A stretch of DNA of 54,290 nucleotides, from positions 1 through 54,290 of the forward strand of contig CALQCM020000027.1 in NCBI GenBank assembly GCA_943329075.2. Direction: 5' to 3'. The position numbers and the translations under genes are program-made. Below are positions 34,147 to 42,594 of the stretch, piece by piece (the stretch's first letter is position 1; every line of letters starts with the position of its first letter). Source of the DNA: Chitinophaga pinensis. Lineage in GTDB: Bacteria; Pseudomonadota; Gammaproteobacteria; Burkholderiales; SG8-41. The notes beneath the pieces are model-generated. The model did no database searches and was not told the origin of the DNA. It worked only from the letters and a program-made list of their open reading frames with translations.

Positions 34147-35007
34147 ATGCGACAAACCCAAACCATCAAACTGGCAGCAGGCGACGACGCCGTCCTCCTC
34201 CTGCATGGTCTGGCCAGCAGCCCGCTGGAGATGTTTTCTCTTGCCACGTCATTAAATCAACGCGGCTTCAGCGTCGAAGCACCGCACATCCGCGGATTTG
34301 GCTTCGGTTCTGACGTCACCGATTACGCAGACTGGCTGGCACAGGTCGTTGCGGTTTTCGATCGTCTGAAACGCGAATACCGCTCCGTTTCGGTCGGCGG
34401 ACTTTGCATTGGATCGGTGCTGAGCCTGGGGCTCGCCAACGAAAGACCGCGCGAGGTTTCCGCATTGTCGTTGCTGTCGATCACGCTTTTTTACGATGGC
34501 TGGTCGATCCCCTGGTACCGCTTTCTGATGCCGCTGTGGTTTCACACGCCGGTGCGCCATTTGTATTCGTTCACCGAACAGGAACCCTACGGCATCAAGA
34601 ACGCCCAGATCCGCCAGCGCATTGCACGCGCCATGCGCAAGGGTTTCTCGGAAGCCGGTGCGGCGCGCATCACGATGGACCATGTCTATCAGGCAACGCG
34701 ATTGAGCCGGCATGTCATGCGCAATCTGCACAACGTCACCGCGCCCGCGCTGGTGATCCACGCCATCGACGACGAAACCGCCAGCCCGAAGAGCGCGGAA
34801 CACGTCATGAAACACATCGGCTCGACGGTGAAACGCAAAGTCCTTCTTGGCGACAGTTATCACATGATTACCATCGATAACGAACGCGACGCGGTGGCCT
34901 GGGAAACCAACAGTTTCTTTCAGGCCAGCATCGGCGGCCTGCGCAGCGGTGCGTTGCAACTTCCTGCCGACAACGACAAATACACTGCAGCTGCGGCGCG
35001 GCGCTGA
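34147..35007 (+). CDS. Alpha/beta hydrolase with cysteine nucleophile
   Basis: A 286-residue carboxylesterase-like hydrolase. The oxyanion motif is LLLHGLASSP (18-27). The nucleophile elbow reads GGLCIGS, with Cys87 where most esterases have Ser. The acid is in HAIDDETASP and the base in GDSYHMITID. A Cys-Asp-His triad is known from dienelactone hydrolases. No signal peptide is seen. It stands alone with its own AT-rich upstream region and is convergent with the GNAT gene. Confidence 0.83.
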   Translation: MRQTQTIKLAAGDDAVLLLHGLASSPLEMFSLATSLNQRGFSVEAPHIRGFGFGSDVTDYADWLAQVVAVFDRLKREYRSVSVGGLCIGSVLSLGLANERPREVSALSLLSITLFYDGWSIPWYRFLMPLWFHTPVRHLYSFTEQEPYGIKNAQIRQRIARAMRKGFSEAGAARITMDHVYQATRLSRHVMRNLHNVTAPALVIHAIDDETASPKSAEHVMKHIGSTVKRKVLLGDSYHMITIDNERDAVAWETNSFFQASIGGLRSGALQLPADNDKYTAAAARR

Positions 35008-35022
35008 TCTGCCGACAGACTC

Positions 35023-36033
35023 CTAGGCGAGTTCGTCCGCCGACGGCTCGAGCAGGAATTTGCAGCGCGCAAGCAACCACTGAACGACTGGTTGGTGATG
35101 CCGGAAGTACAGCCGCGTCGGCAGCAGACCGGCGCCCATCATGCGCTTCGAATAGTAACTGCTGACCCCCAGATCGAATTCGCGCACACCATCGCGAATG
35201 CCGCGCAGCACCGACTGCAGAACGACGCCGAAATACAGATCGTAGTGGCGGTTGCGCGCGTAATCCATGCCGAGGTATTTGCCCGACATTCTGCTGCCCT
35301 TGCGCAACCATTGCACAAAACCGATCAGGCGCCCGCCCTCATACGCAAGCATGTAAGTGCTGATCGGCGCGGTAAGACGAAAATAATCTTCATTCAGGCG
35401 TTCGAACTGGAGATCAGCGCGGTCTGCCGTCGACGCATACAAGCTGCAGACCCCGGCAATCAACGCGTCGGGCAAGGGGGTTTCCGGCGTGTATTCCGTA
35501 AAAACCAGCGCGGCGCTCTTTCTGATTTTCCTCAGGACATTTTTGCGCTGGTTGCGGGAAAGCGCCGCCGGATAATCAGCGCCCGCCTTCAAGACGTTGA
35601 TCGGCAGTCCGCACACCTCGACAAAATCAGCGAGCGGCAACGGCTCGGTAAACCATTTATAGGCGGTGGCGGCAGCCTTGTCGCGCAGAACGGCGTTCAC
35701 CGCCTGCAGGACATCCGCGGAAATCTCACCCTCTATTCTGCCGGCATCGGTTGACGGGTGGCCGACGCACGCCACCTTGAACCCCAACGGCGCCAGCAAC
35801 CACCTGAGCAAAGGATTGGTGACGAGGGTGTTCAGGCGGTATTCGGTGGTGAAGTACGGCACCACGCTGACCCGCGTTTCGCCGCGATAGACAAGGAGAT
35901 AACCGCAGCAAAAATCGCCGATGCCGGCGCGCTGAAACGCCTGCAGAAAGCGGTGGTCTTCCGGTTCCGCGACGGCGAAGTCCTCGGGACAGGCATCCGT
36001 GTCAACAATGCGGATCAGGCCGCCCCCGTTCAA
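35023..36033 (-). CDS. GNAT/FemAB-like acyltransferase
   Basis: A 336-residue protein from a TTG at 36033, which has AGGGA six bases upstream. The frame continues to 36165, but that part overlaps another minus-strand frame and is low in complexity. The C-terminal GNAT-like domain is seen in MLAYEGGRLIGFVQWLRKGSRMSGKYLGMDY and EFDLGVSSYYSKRMMGAGLLP. The N-terminal half is the second lobe typical of FemAB/BioF2-type peptidyl or acyl transferases. It would transfer an acyl or aminoacyl group, substrate unknown. It is convergent with the Cys hydrolase. Confidence 0.78.
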   Translation of the reverse strand: MNGGGLIRIVDTDACPEDFAVAEPEDHRFLQAFQRAGIGDFCCGYLLVYRGETRVSVVPYFTTEYRLNTLVTNPLLRWLLAPLGFKVACVGHPSTDAGRIEGEISADVLQAVNAVLRDKAAATAYKWFTEPLPLADFVEVCGLPINVLKAGADYPAALSRNQRKNVLRKIRKSAALVFTEYTPETPLPDALIAGVCSLYASTADRADLQFERLNEDYFRLTAPISTYMLAYEGGRLIGFVQWLRKGSRMSGKYLGMDYARNRHYDLYFGVVLQSVLRGIRDGVREFDLGVSSYYSKRMMGAGLLPTRLYFRHHQPVVQWLLARCKFLLEPSADELA

Positions 36034-36079
36034 TGCGCATCCCTGTTCTGCCGCGCACCGCTGTTGCGCGACAGCGGCG

Positions 36080-36349
36080 CTAGGATGCGCGCGGCGTGAC
36101 GACGCTGCCGACCCATTTGATGTCCTTGCCGTGTTTGCCCTCAAGACGGGTGAGCAGCCCCGCAAACCGTTCGTATGATCCGCCGGCCATGCGCAGACGG
36201 AATTTCAATGTCTCCGCAACGCCGCTGCTGCCGACGCGATTGCACAATTCCGTCACCAGCGTCGGCAGCGGCAAAGGTGCGGATCTGGGCGGTCTGGCTG
36301 GCGCCGATGCGCACTGCCAGAAACTCGCCGCGGCTGCGGGTGCCGGCAA
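36080..36349 (-). pseudogene. Possible 3' fragment of a minus-strand gene
   Basis: The last 45 or so codons (ending at 36080) read like a real protein tail: ETLKFRLRMAGGSYERF, then GLLTRLEGKHGKDIKWVG. Further 5' the frame runs antisense through the lectin-like gene and is not protein-like. It lies directly upstream of the GNAT gene on the same strand. I read it as a gene that lost its 5' part at about 36.21-36.25 kb, the same place where the lectin-like gene lacks its signal peptide. I do not recognise the family. Confidence 0.35.
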
Positions 36350-36821
36350 CCGTACCTGGCGCGCTTATCTGAGCCAGCAGGCGATCAACGGCCTGCCGGT
36401 GATCAATGCGCGCGACCGCATCGGCAGCGGCCCGTGGACCAACGCCAAGGGCGCAGTCGTTGCTTACAACGTCGACGAGTTGCACAACGTCACCGCCAAT
36501 CTGACCAAGCAGACGCTGCTGACGGAAAAAGGCGCCATCGTCAACGGCCGCGCCGAGAAACCCAATACGCATGATGCGCTGACCGGCTCCGACTGGTACG
36601 GCCGCGCCTACCCCGCAAGCAGCGACATGACCTGCGGCAACTACACGAAAAGCGGCGCAGACGGCGCGATCCAGATGGGTCACACCGACCGCGAAGGCCT
36701 CAGCGACGATGCGATCGCGCGCTCGTGGAATTCATCGCACGCCTCGCGCGGCGGCTGCAGCCAGCCTGCGCTGGTGAGCACCGGCGGCGCCGGTCTGTTC
36801 TACTGCTTCGCCGAAAAATAA
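36189..36821 (+). CDS. Lectin-like protein lacking its signal peptide
   Basis: A secreted-type lectin-like (C-type lectin/endostatin fold) protein. From about residue 20 it shows the family landmarks SVGSGKGADLGGLAGADAHC, RTWRAYLSQQ, NARDRIGSGPW, LTEKGAIVNGR, ALTGSDWYGRAY, SWNSSHASRGGC and a C-terminal GGAGLFYCFAEK. Conserved Cys pairs suggest disulfides, so it should be exported. The N-terminus from any start (ATG 36189, GTG 36096) carries no signal peptide and is arginine-rich. The 5' end was probably lost at the junction near 36.25 kb. A terminator follows. Ligand unknown. Confidence 0.7.
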   Translation: MRRRNFNVSATPLLPTRLHNSVTSVGSGKGADLGGLAGADAHCQKLAAAAGAGNRTWRAYLSQQAINGLPVINARDRIGSGPWTNAKGAVVAYNVDELHNVTANLTKQTLLTEKGAIVNGRAEKPNTHDALTGSDWYGRAYPASSDMTCGNYTKSGADGAIQMGHTDREGLSDDAIARSWNSSHASRGGCSQPALVSTGGAGLFYCFAEK

Positions 36822-36842
36822 TACGCCGCAGTCGCAATCGTC

Positions 36843-36874
36843 AAAAACGCGCTCCCGGTGGGGCGCGTTTTTTT
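36843..36874. terminator. Bidirectional rho-independent terminator
   Basis: Stem AAACGCGC (36845-36852) with GCGCGTTT (36863-36870), with inner CCC/GGG pairing. It is flanked by a T-run to 36874 on the plus strand and an A-run on the other side. It lies between the convergent lectin-like and pilin genes and can end both transcripts. Confidence 0.85.
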
Positions 36875-36881
36875 CGCCCTC

Positions 36882-37391
36882 TTATTTTTTGACTGCGCGG
36901 GCGCGGCAGTTAAAGGGCAGGAAAGCATCAGGAATATTGGTTTCATTCTTGCCCTTGGCGACCATTTTTTCCGGTGCCTCGGCACTGCCGCAGACCCAGG
37001 CCACCGGCACGACGGGCGTGTCCTCCACGACGGCCGGGCGCAGGGTGAGCATCTTGCCGTTGATGATGCCGTTGGCACGGTTGCCAAAGGTGATGTTGAT
37101 CGCACCGTCCTTGATCGCCACCGATTTGATCAGGTTGCTGACGATTTTTTCCGGCACCGGCAGCAGCACCTCGCCGTTGTCCTTGGGAAACGTTTGCGTC
37201 GTCGCCCAGGTGAACGCCACCGGCTGCTTGGCAATGTCGGCGAGCGGCAGCGCCTCCTTGATTTCGTTGCGCACGATGGTGTCCTGGAAATTCGGCGCCG
37301 CCATCAGCGCCAGTATGCCGATGATTGCGATCACCACCATCATTTCAATCAGCGAAAAGCCGCCGCGCCGCCGTGCACCAGCCATTGCCAT
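36882..37391 (-). CDS. Type IV pilin-like protein (prepilin N-terminal methylation domain)
   Basis: A 169-residue prepilin. The class III leader MAMAGARRRGG is cleaved before FSLIEMMVVIAIIGILALMA (Gly11/Phe12), with Glu at mature position 5. The C-terminal globular part has two cysteines (Cys134 in AWVCGS and Cys162 in PFNCRA) and NETNIPDAFLP between them, the D-region pattern of PilA-type pilins. ATG 37391 is chosen over upstream codons because it gives a normal short leader. No other pilus gene is adjacent, so it is an orphan pilin relying on machinery elsewhere. Confidence 0.9.
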   Translation of the reverse strand: MAMAGARRRGGFSLIEMMVVIAIIGILALMAAPNFQDTIVRNEIKEALPLADIAKQPVAFTWATTQTFPKDNGEVLLPVPEKIVSNLIKSVAIKDGAINITFGNRANGIINGKMLTLRPAVVEDTPVVPVAWVCGSAEAPEKMVAKGKNETNIPDAFLPFNCRARAVKK

Positions 37392-37487
37392 GCTCCGCTT
37401 TACCAATACGCGGCATGATAGCCGATGCGCCGCCGGCATGCCCGCCGGCCGCACCCGGTATCATCTTTTCGGAATTGGGGCAAAATC

Positions 37488-38507
37488 ATGCCTCCCCGAA
37501 ACTTCGCGACAAACAACATGATTGCCGTCAATCTCAAATCCATCCGCAGCGCATCAGCCGGCCTGTTGCTGATCGCTACGATGCCCTTGCTGGCACAACC
37601 GTCGGCCGGCGCATTCCCGGTGCGGCCGATCCGCATGGTGGTCGGCTTTACGCCGGGCGGCCAACCCGACATCACGGCGCGCATGCTGGCGCCGAAGCTC
37701 TATGAAACGCTCGGCCAGCAGGTGATCGTTGACAACCGCGCCGGCGCCGGCGGTGTGGTCGCCGCCAAGATCGTTGCCGATGCCGCGCCCGACGGCCATA
37801 CGCTGCTGTTCGTTTCTTCGTCGCACGTCGCCATTCCGGCGGTGCACGCAAAACTGCCTTACGACACGATCCGCGACTTCGCCGGCATCACGCTGACCTC
37901 GACCGCCTGTTACGTGCTGGTGGTGCCCGCGACACTGAATGTGAAAAACGCGCAGGAACTGATCGCGCTGGCGAAAGCAAAACCGGGGCAACTCAACTAC
38001 GGTTCCGGCGGCACCGGCAGCGGCGCGCACTTCGCCGCCGAGATGTTCAAGCACACCACCGCCATCGACGCCGTGCACGTGCCCTACCGCGGCATCCCCG
38101 AGGGCATCACCGATCTGATCAGCGGGCGCCTGCAGTTTTTCATGTCACCGCTGGCGAGCGCAGTGTCTCTGGTGCGCGACGGCAAGATCCGCGCGCTCGC
38201 CGTCACGGCGAAAAAACGCGTCGCCGTCTATGCCGACGTGCCGACGCTGGCCGAATCGGCCCTGCCCGGTTATCAATGGGATTCGTGGTCGGGCCTGTTG
38301 GCCCCGGCAAAAACGCCGCGCGCCATCATCGACAAATTGAACCGTGAAATCACACGCGCGCTGTCGCAACCGGATATACAGCAACGTCTGCTGTCGATGG
38401 GTGCCGAAGCCGCGCCGACCACGCCGGCTGAATTCGACAAGCTGATTGCGGAGCAAGTCGCGATGACGATCAAGCTGGCGCGCCAGGCCGGAATCAAACC
38501 GGAGTAA
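37488..38507 (+). CDS. Bug-family (TTT) solute-binding protein
   Basis: A 339-residue Bug receptor from the ATG at 37488 (TTGGGGC upstream; ATG 37518 is the alternative). The signal region is SAGLLLIATMPLLAQPSAGA. The mature part opens FPVRPIRMVVGFTPGGQPD and ends RQAGIKPE. It is the paralogue of 13883-14860: besides the first loop they share GVVAAKIVAD/IIGSQIVVD-type segments and WDSWSGLLAPAKTPRAIID. It meets the ferredoxin gene tail to tail with no gap. Confidence 0.9.
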   Translation: MPPRNFATNNMIAVNLKSIRSASAGLLLIATMPLLAQPSAGAFPVRPIRMVVGFTPGGQPDITARMLAPKLYETLGQQVIVDNRAGAGGVVAAKIVADAAPDGHTLLFVSSSHVAIPAVHAKLPYDTIRDFAGITLTSTACYVLVVPATLNVKNAQELIALAKAKPGQLNYGSGGTGSGAHFAAEMFKHTTAIDAVHVPYRGIPEGITDLISGRLQFFMSPLASAVSLVRDGKIRALAVTAKKRVAVYADVPTLAESALPGYQWDSWSGLLAPAKTPRAIIDKLNREITRALSQPDIQQRLLSMGAEAAPTTPAEFDKLIAEQVAMTIKLARQAGIKPE

Positions 38508-38786
38508 TTACTCGAGCACCTTGCCGAGCAGCGTCACGACATCGGTCTTGTTGTGGATCATGCACTCCGGAAATATCACCGTAATTGCATTGGTCGGGCA
38601 GATCGACTGGCACAGGCCGCAATACCAGCATTCATCCGGATAAGCGACCACCGGCAGTTTTTCCTTGTTGTCGGCTTCCTTGTAGATCAGGTCACCCGGA
38701 CAGATCCAGTCGCACAGATCGCAACGCACGCAGGTGTCTGCGTTGATCCGGATCGGGTTGAACACCGCTTCATTCTGTTTTGCCAT
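38508..38786 (-). CDS. 2[4Fe-4S] ferredoxin (AprB-like)
   Basis: A 92-residue ferredoxin with two complete cluster motifs: CVRCDLCDWICP (Cys19, 22, 25, 29) and CWYCGLCQSICP (Cys53, 56, 59, 63). It resembles the iron-sulfur subunit of the adenylylsulfate reductase type. It follows the AprA-like flavoprotein by 8 bp, so the two form an electron-transfer pair. The tail after the second motif is short, lacking the long C-terminal extension of true AprB. Confidence 0.9.
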   Translation of the reverse strand: MAKQNEAVFNPIRINADTCVRCDLCDWICPGDLIYKEADNKEKLPVVAYPDECWYCGLCQSICPTNAITVIFPECMIHNKTDVVTLLGKVLE

Positions 38787-38794
38787 GATTGCTC

Positions 38795-40516
38795 CTAGAC
38801 GGCCGACGTGCTGCGATCAAATGCCGCCGACAGCGGCTGGTCCACCGACAGTGTGCGCACCGACGGGCCCTGCGCGCCGCGCTCGACGATGACGAATTTG
38901 CGCCAGTTCTTGTCGTCTGTTTTTGGGAAATCGAGCCGCCAGTGTGCCGAACCGGTGCGCGTTTCCTCGCGCGCCAGCGACGCAGTCGCCATGATTTCCG
39001 CATTCAGGCGCACGTTGACCGCTTCTTCGACGCGCATCACGCCATGCAGATCGTCGGCCTTGAGCAGAGGTTCTTTTTTCGCCAGTGCGCGCAATGTATC
39101 GAGCGCCATTTGCAGCCCTTTTGCGGTGCGCCGCACACCGACGTAATCGGTGACCACATCGCGCGTTTCGCCCTCGAACGCCTTCCACGCCACACCGTCC
39201 TTGCGACCAAGGCTGGCACTGGCGCGAGCGCGCACCGACTCGATGGCGGCCTTGTCGATTTCAGGCAGGCTGGCGGTATTTTTGCGCACGCATTTGACCG
39301 TGCCTTCGCCGGCGATATGCCCCAACACCGCCGCGCCGGCGATGCCGCCGCTGACCGTCGCGCAGTCACCTGCCGCGAACAAGCCACATACCGACGTTTC
39401 GCCGTCTTCATCGACCGCAAGCCCGCTGCCGCGGAAATAGACGCCACTACGGCGGATTGACAATTCGGACACCGAGATCTCGACGAGTTCGGTGCGGAAA
39501 TTGACGCCCTTCTGCTGATAGTAGGCGGGCAGCGTGTAACGGTCGACCTGCAGCGTGTGCTCCATGTGGTCGAGCATTTCCTCGGACAAATGACGGCAGT
39601 CGAGATAAATCGGCCCGTTGCCGAGCAGATACTCGTTGATGACCGCATCGGCCAGCACGGCGCGCCGCGCATTCTCGCCCTTCTTGTCGTAACGGAACAT
39701 GAAACGCTCGCCCGACTTGTTGACGAAATAGGCGCCGAGGCTGACCAGCGCATTGAGGCCCTGCGTCGAGAAACCTTTCGGCGTCAGCGTCGCCTCGACC
39801 GATTCCATGTTGGCCAGCTGCGCACCGGCGTGATAACCCATCGCCTGCGCGTCACCGGTGTTGTACGGGAAATGCCAGCTGTCGAACGCCAGCCCCGAGG
39901 CATTGTGCGATATGCGGTTGACGTCACCGGCAGCCAGCACCACGGCTTTCGCACGGATCGCATACCACTCGCCGCTGCGAAAATTAAACGCCAGCGCGCC
40001 ATAGGCACGGTTGTCTTTCACCAGCAACTGCACCACCATCGTGCGCATCAGCACGCTGGCCTTGCCTTTGCGCACGCGTTCGCCGATATGCTTCTTGAAA
40101 TCGGTGCCGTCAAAATTGATGTGGTAGGTCCCGGGCAGACCGAAGGAGCGCAGGCGGTAGTAGGTGCCCAGCTTCTTGTCCTTGAAATCGACGCCGAACG
40201 ATTCAATCTTGCGGAAAATGCGCGGCATCTCGCGAATCACGCGCCCCGCCACCACCATGTCGACGATGCCATCGGTAAGGTCCGGCACGTGCTTGAGCAG
40301 AAATTCCGGCGTGTCCCACTCGGGACCGGTGTCCATCACCGTCAGGTAATGGTCGACGCCGCAGCCGACGCTGCCGCAGTGGTCGAGCACCTTGCCCTTC
40401 TCGCAGATCACGACTTTGAGACCGGCCTCCAGCGCGGGAATTGCCGCCATGCTGCCGGCGACACCACCGCCGACCACCAGCACGTCCGTTTCGAGCATTG
40501 TGAAATAACCAGCCAC
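38795..40516 (-). CDS. AprA-like FAD-dependent oxidoreductase
   Basis: A 573-residue flavoprotein of the fumarate reductase/APS reductase alpha family. I choose the GTG at 40516 because AGGAGGTG (40523-40528) lies six bases upstream; ATG 40498 is the other choice. The FAD motif is DVLVVGGGVAGSMAA. Further landmarks are GCGVDHYLTVMD, LAAGDVNRISHNASG, FNTGDAQAMGYHAGA-like YNTGDAQAMGYHAG and the C-terminal SVCGLFAAGDCATVSGGIAGA. It pairs with the ferredoxin at 38508. It lacks dissimilatory sulfur genes around it, so an organic substrate is more likely than APS. The AraC gene upstream is on the same strand. Confidence 0.87.
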   Translation of the reverse strand: MAGYFTMLETDVLVVGGGVAGSMAAIPALEAGLKVVICEKGKVLDHCGSVGCGVDHYLTVMDTGPEWDTPEFLLKHVPDLTDGIVDMVVAGRVIREMPRIFRKIESFGVDFKDKKLGTYYRLRSFGLPGTYHINFDGTDFKKHIGERVRKGKASVLMRTMVVQLLVKDNRAYGALAFNFRSGEWYAIRAKAVVLAAGDVNRISHNASGLAFDSWHFPYNTGDAQAMGYHAGAQLANMESVEATLTPKGFSTQGLNALVSLGAYFVNKSGERFMFRYDKKGENARRAVLADAVINEYLLGNGPIYLDCRHLSEEMLDHMEHTLQVDRYTLPAYYQQKGVNFRTELVEISVSELSIRRSGVYFRGSGLAVDEDGETSVCGLFAAGDCATVSGGIAGAAVLGHIAGEGTVKCVRKNTASLPEIDKAAIESVRARASASLGRKDGVAWKAFEGETRDVVTDYVGVRRTAKGLQMALDTLRALAKKEPLLKADDLHGVMRVEEAVNVRLNAEIMATASLAREETRTGSAHWRLDFPKTDDKNWRKFVIVERGAQGPSVRTLSVDQPLSAAFDRSTSAV

Positions 40517-40631
40517 AAAACACCTCCTGGTTGCAAGAATGCAGCTCACGCCATCTGCAGCGCAGCTCGGCAAGACTAAGGCACGTGGCAACGATACGCC
40601 AAGGACGGGACGGCTTTTTTCCCGGATTTTT

Positions 40632-41558
40632 CTACGGTTTGGAGCGCCGCGGCGCGCTTGCCCCGCTACGGTAATCGCGCGGCGTGACACCGGAGAATTG
40701 CTTGAAGCGTCGCGCAAAATAGGCCTCATCGTCGAAGCCCGTGGCGGCGGCAATTTCCGCAATGCGCAGCGCCGTGTGGCGCAGCAGCTCGCGCGCCTTT
40801 TCCATGCGCCGCTCGGTAACAAGTTCGACAAAGGTCTTGCCGGTTTCCTTCTTGAGCAGATGCGCAAGATAATTGGGCGAGAGGTGCACTGCAGCGGCGA
40901 CATCGTGCAGGCTGCTGCGTCCAGCGAGGTTTTCGCGCAGATAGCGGGTCACGCGCGATACCACGTCGCGACGGCTCCGACGCTGCGCCTGCTCGGACGA
41001 CAAACGCAGAATGTCGCGCTCGTGGCAGCGGCACACCGTGCCGATCAGCAGCAGCAGATTGGCGCGAATGAGTTCGAGTGAACAAAACCCGCGATCGCGG
41101 TACTCGCGCGCCATGTTCAGGCAGGCGTCGCGCGCGATCGTGAGGTCGCGGCCCTTGAGTGCGAAATCCATGTATTCCTGAAACAGAAACGGCGCCAGTT
41201 CCGGCGCGCGTTCAAGCGCCACATCATCGAGATCGAGTGGATCAATGTCGAGTTCCGGCCGCAGAAAACGCAGGCTGAAGCTGAGCACAAAAAAACGCGA
41301 GCCCGGCGGATGCGCAATGCGGTGCACACGGTAGGGCATGATAAAAGACAGCTGGCCCGGCCCCAGCGGGCGCACCGTCGAACCGATGTGCTGTTCGGTG
41401 CGTCCGGCCAGATTAAGCTGCACCTGCAGGTATTCGTGGCGGTGCGCCTCGCCGACGCGCGTCGCGCTGCGCTCGTCGCGCAGGCCGAAATCGCGCGTCA
41501 CCAGACGCTCGCTGAGTGAGAGAGTGCGGATCGCGCGTTCCTTGCGTGGCGCAATCAT
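40632..41558 (-). CDS. AraC family transcriptional regulator
   Basis: A 308-residue regulator. Residues about 35-150 form a cupin-like sensing domain (HRHEYLQVQLNLAGR, FIMPYRVHRIAHPPGS). The last 100 residues are a typical double helix-turn-helix: SSLHDVAAAVHLSPNYLAHL and LRIAEIAAATGFDDEAYF, then FSGVTPRDYR. Its start is 12 bp downstream of the Bug stop on the same strand, and its end is 115 bp upstream of the AprA-like gene. It probably controls that flavoprotein/ferredoxin pair and perhaps the Bug gene. Confidence 0.92.
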   Translation of the reverse strand: MIAPRKERAIRTLSLSERLVTRDFGLRDERSATRVGEAHRHEYLQVQLNLAGRTEQHIGSTVRPLGPGQLSFIMPYRVHRIAHPPGSRFFVLSFSLRFLRPELDIDPLDLDDVALERAPELAPFLFQEYMDFALKGRDLTIARDACLNMAREYRDRGFCSLELIRANLLLLIGTVCRCHERDILRLSSEQAQRRSRRDVVSRVTRYLRENLAGRSSLHDVAAAVHLSPNYLAHLLKKETGKTFVELVTERRMEKARELLRHTALRIAEIAAATGFDDEAYFARRFKQFSGVTPRDYRSGASAPRRSKP

Positions 41559-41570
41559 CGCTCTGCCCGC

Positions 41571-42542
41571 TCAGCGCCGGCCGTCTGCGGCAATTTCACT
41601 CTTCAGTATCTTTCCCCAGCGCGCAATCTGTTCGCGGATATATTGTTCGAACTCTTCGGGTTTCTGTGCCGACGGCTGCATACCATAGCCCTCAAGTCGT
41701 TCGATAAAATCCGGGCGCGCCGCAATCGCCGCGATTTCCGTGTTTAATTTCCGCACGATGGCGCGCGGCGTGGCAGCCGGCGCCACCAGTCCCATCATGC
41801 CACCGACCTCGCAGCCCGGATAACCGGCCTCGGCGGCAGTCGGCACCTCGGGCAGCAACACGCTGCGCTTCGCCGCCGTCAAACCCACCGCGCGCAGACG
41901 GCCCGATTTCACCAGCGGCAGCGCCACCGGCAGATAAGACGCATTGACCATCACTTCGCCGCTGATCGTCGCCGTTACGCCAAGCACGCTGCCTTTGTAC
42001 GGTACCTGTACGATGTCGATGCCGGCCTGCGATTTGAGCAGTTCCGCAGTCAAATGGCCCGACGAGCCGCGTCCGGCGCTGGCAAAAGTCAGCTTGCCGG
42101 GATTGGCGCGTGCGTCGCTGATGAGGTCCGCGAGTGAACGGTACGGCGAAGCGGCACTGACCGCGATCACCAGCGGCGGCCCCTGCGCAATCAGGCCCAC
42201 CGCCGCGAAATCGCGCTGTGTGTCGAACGGCAGCTTTTCCATGTTGGGTTTGACCACGTAGTTCAGGCTCGCCGTCAGCAGGGTATAACCGTCGGGTGCG
42301 GCCCTGGCGACCAACTCTTCGCCGATCGTGCCGCTGGCGCCGGGACGGTTGTCGTTGACCACCGGCTGGCCGAACGCTTCCGCCAGTTTCTGGCCGATCA
42401 GGCGGCCCAGTGTGTCGGAAAATCCGCTCGGCGGAAACGGCACGACGATGCGGATTGCCTTGTTAGGATAGGCCGGCGCCTGCGCGAACAGGCCCCCGCA
42501 GAACGTCAGCAGAAAAGCCGCGCATAACCACTCACGCAACAT
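41571..42542 (-). CDS. Bug-family (TTT) solute-binding protein
   Basis: A 323-residue Bug receptor starting after GGGGGAGGAAAC. The signal peptide REWLCAAFLLTFCGGLFAQ is followed by YPNKAIRIVVPFPPSGFSD, the most canonical first loop in this window. The C-terminus is charged (LKSEIAADGRR) and lacks the usual AGIKPE ending. The AraC gene begins 12 bp downstream, so the two may be co-transcribed. Confidence 0.9.
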   Translation of the reverse strand: MLREWLCAAFLLTFCGGLFAQAPAYPNKAIRIVVPFPPSGFSDTLGRLIGQKLAEAFGQPVVNDNRPGASGTIGEELVARAAPDGYTLLTASLNYVVKPNMEKLPFDTQRDFAAVGLIAQGPPLVIAVSAASPYRSLADLISDARANPGKLTFASAGRGSSGHLTAELLKSQAGIDIVQVPYKGSVLGVTATISGEVMVNASYLPVALPLVKSGRLRAVGLTAAKRSVLLPEVPTAAEAGYPGCEVGGMMGLVAPAATPRAIVRKLNTEIAAIAARPDFIERLEGYGMQPSAQKPEEFEQYIREQIARWGKILKSEIAADGRR

Positions 42543-42594
42543 GTTTCCTCCCCCCCGGTTTTTTGGATGATTATAGTTTTCTCGCCACTATACC

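Noticed and set aside
36034..36165. N-terminal extension of the GNAT gene to 36165
   Set aside because: Low-complexity Arg/Ala/Ser translation overlapping another frame on the same strand; the TTG at 36033 has a ribosome site.
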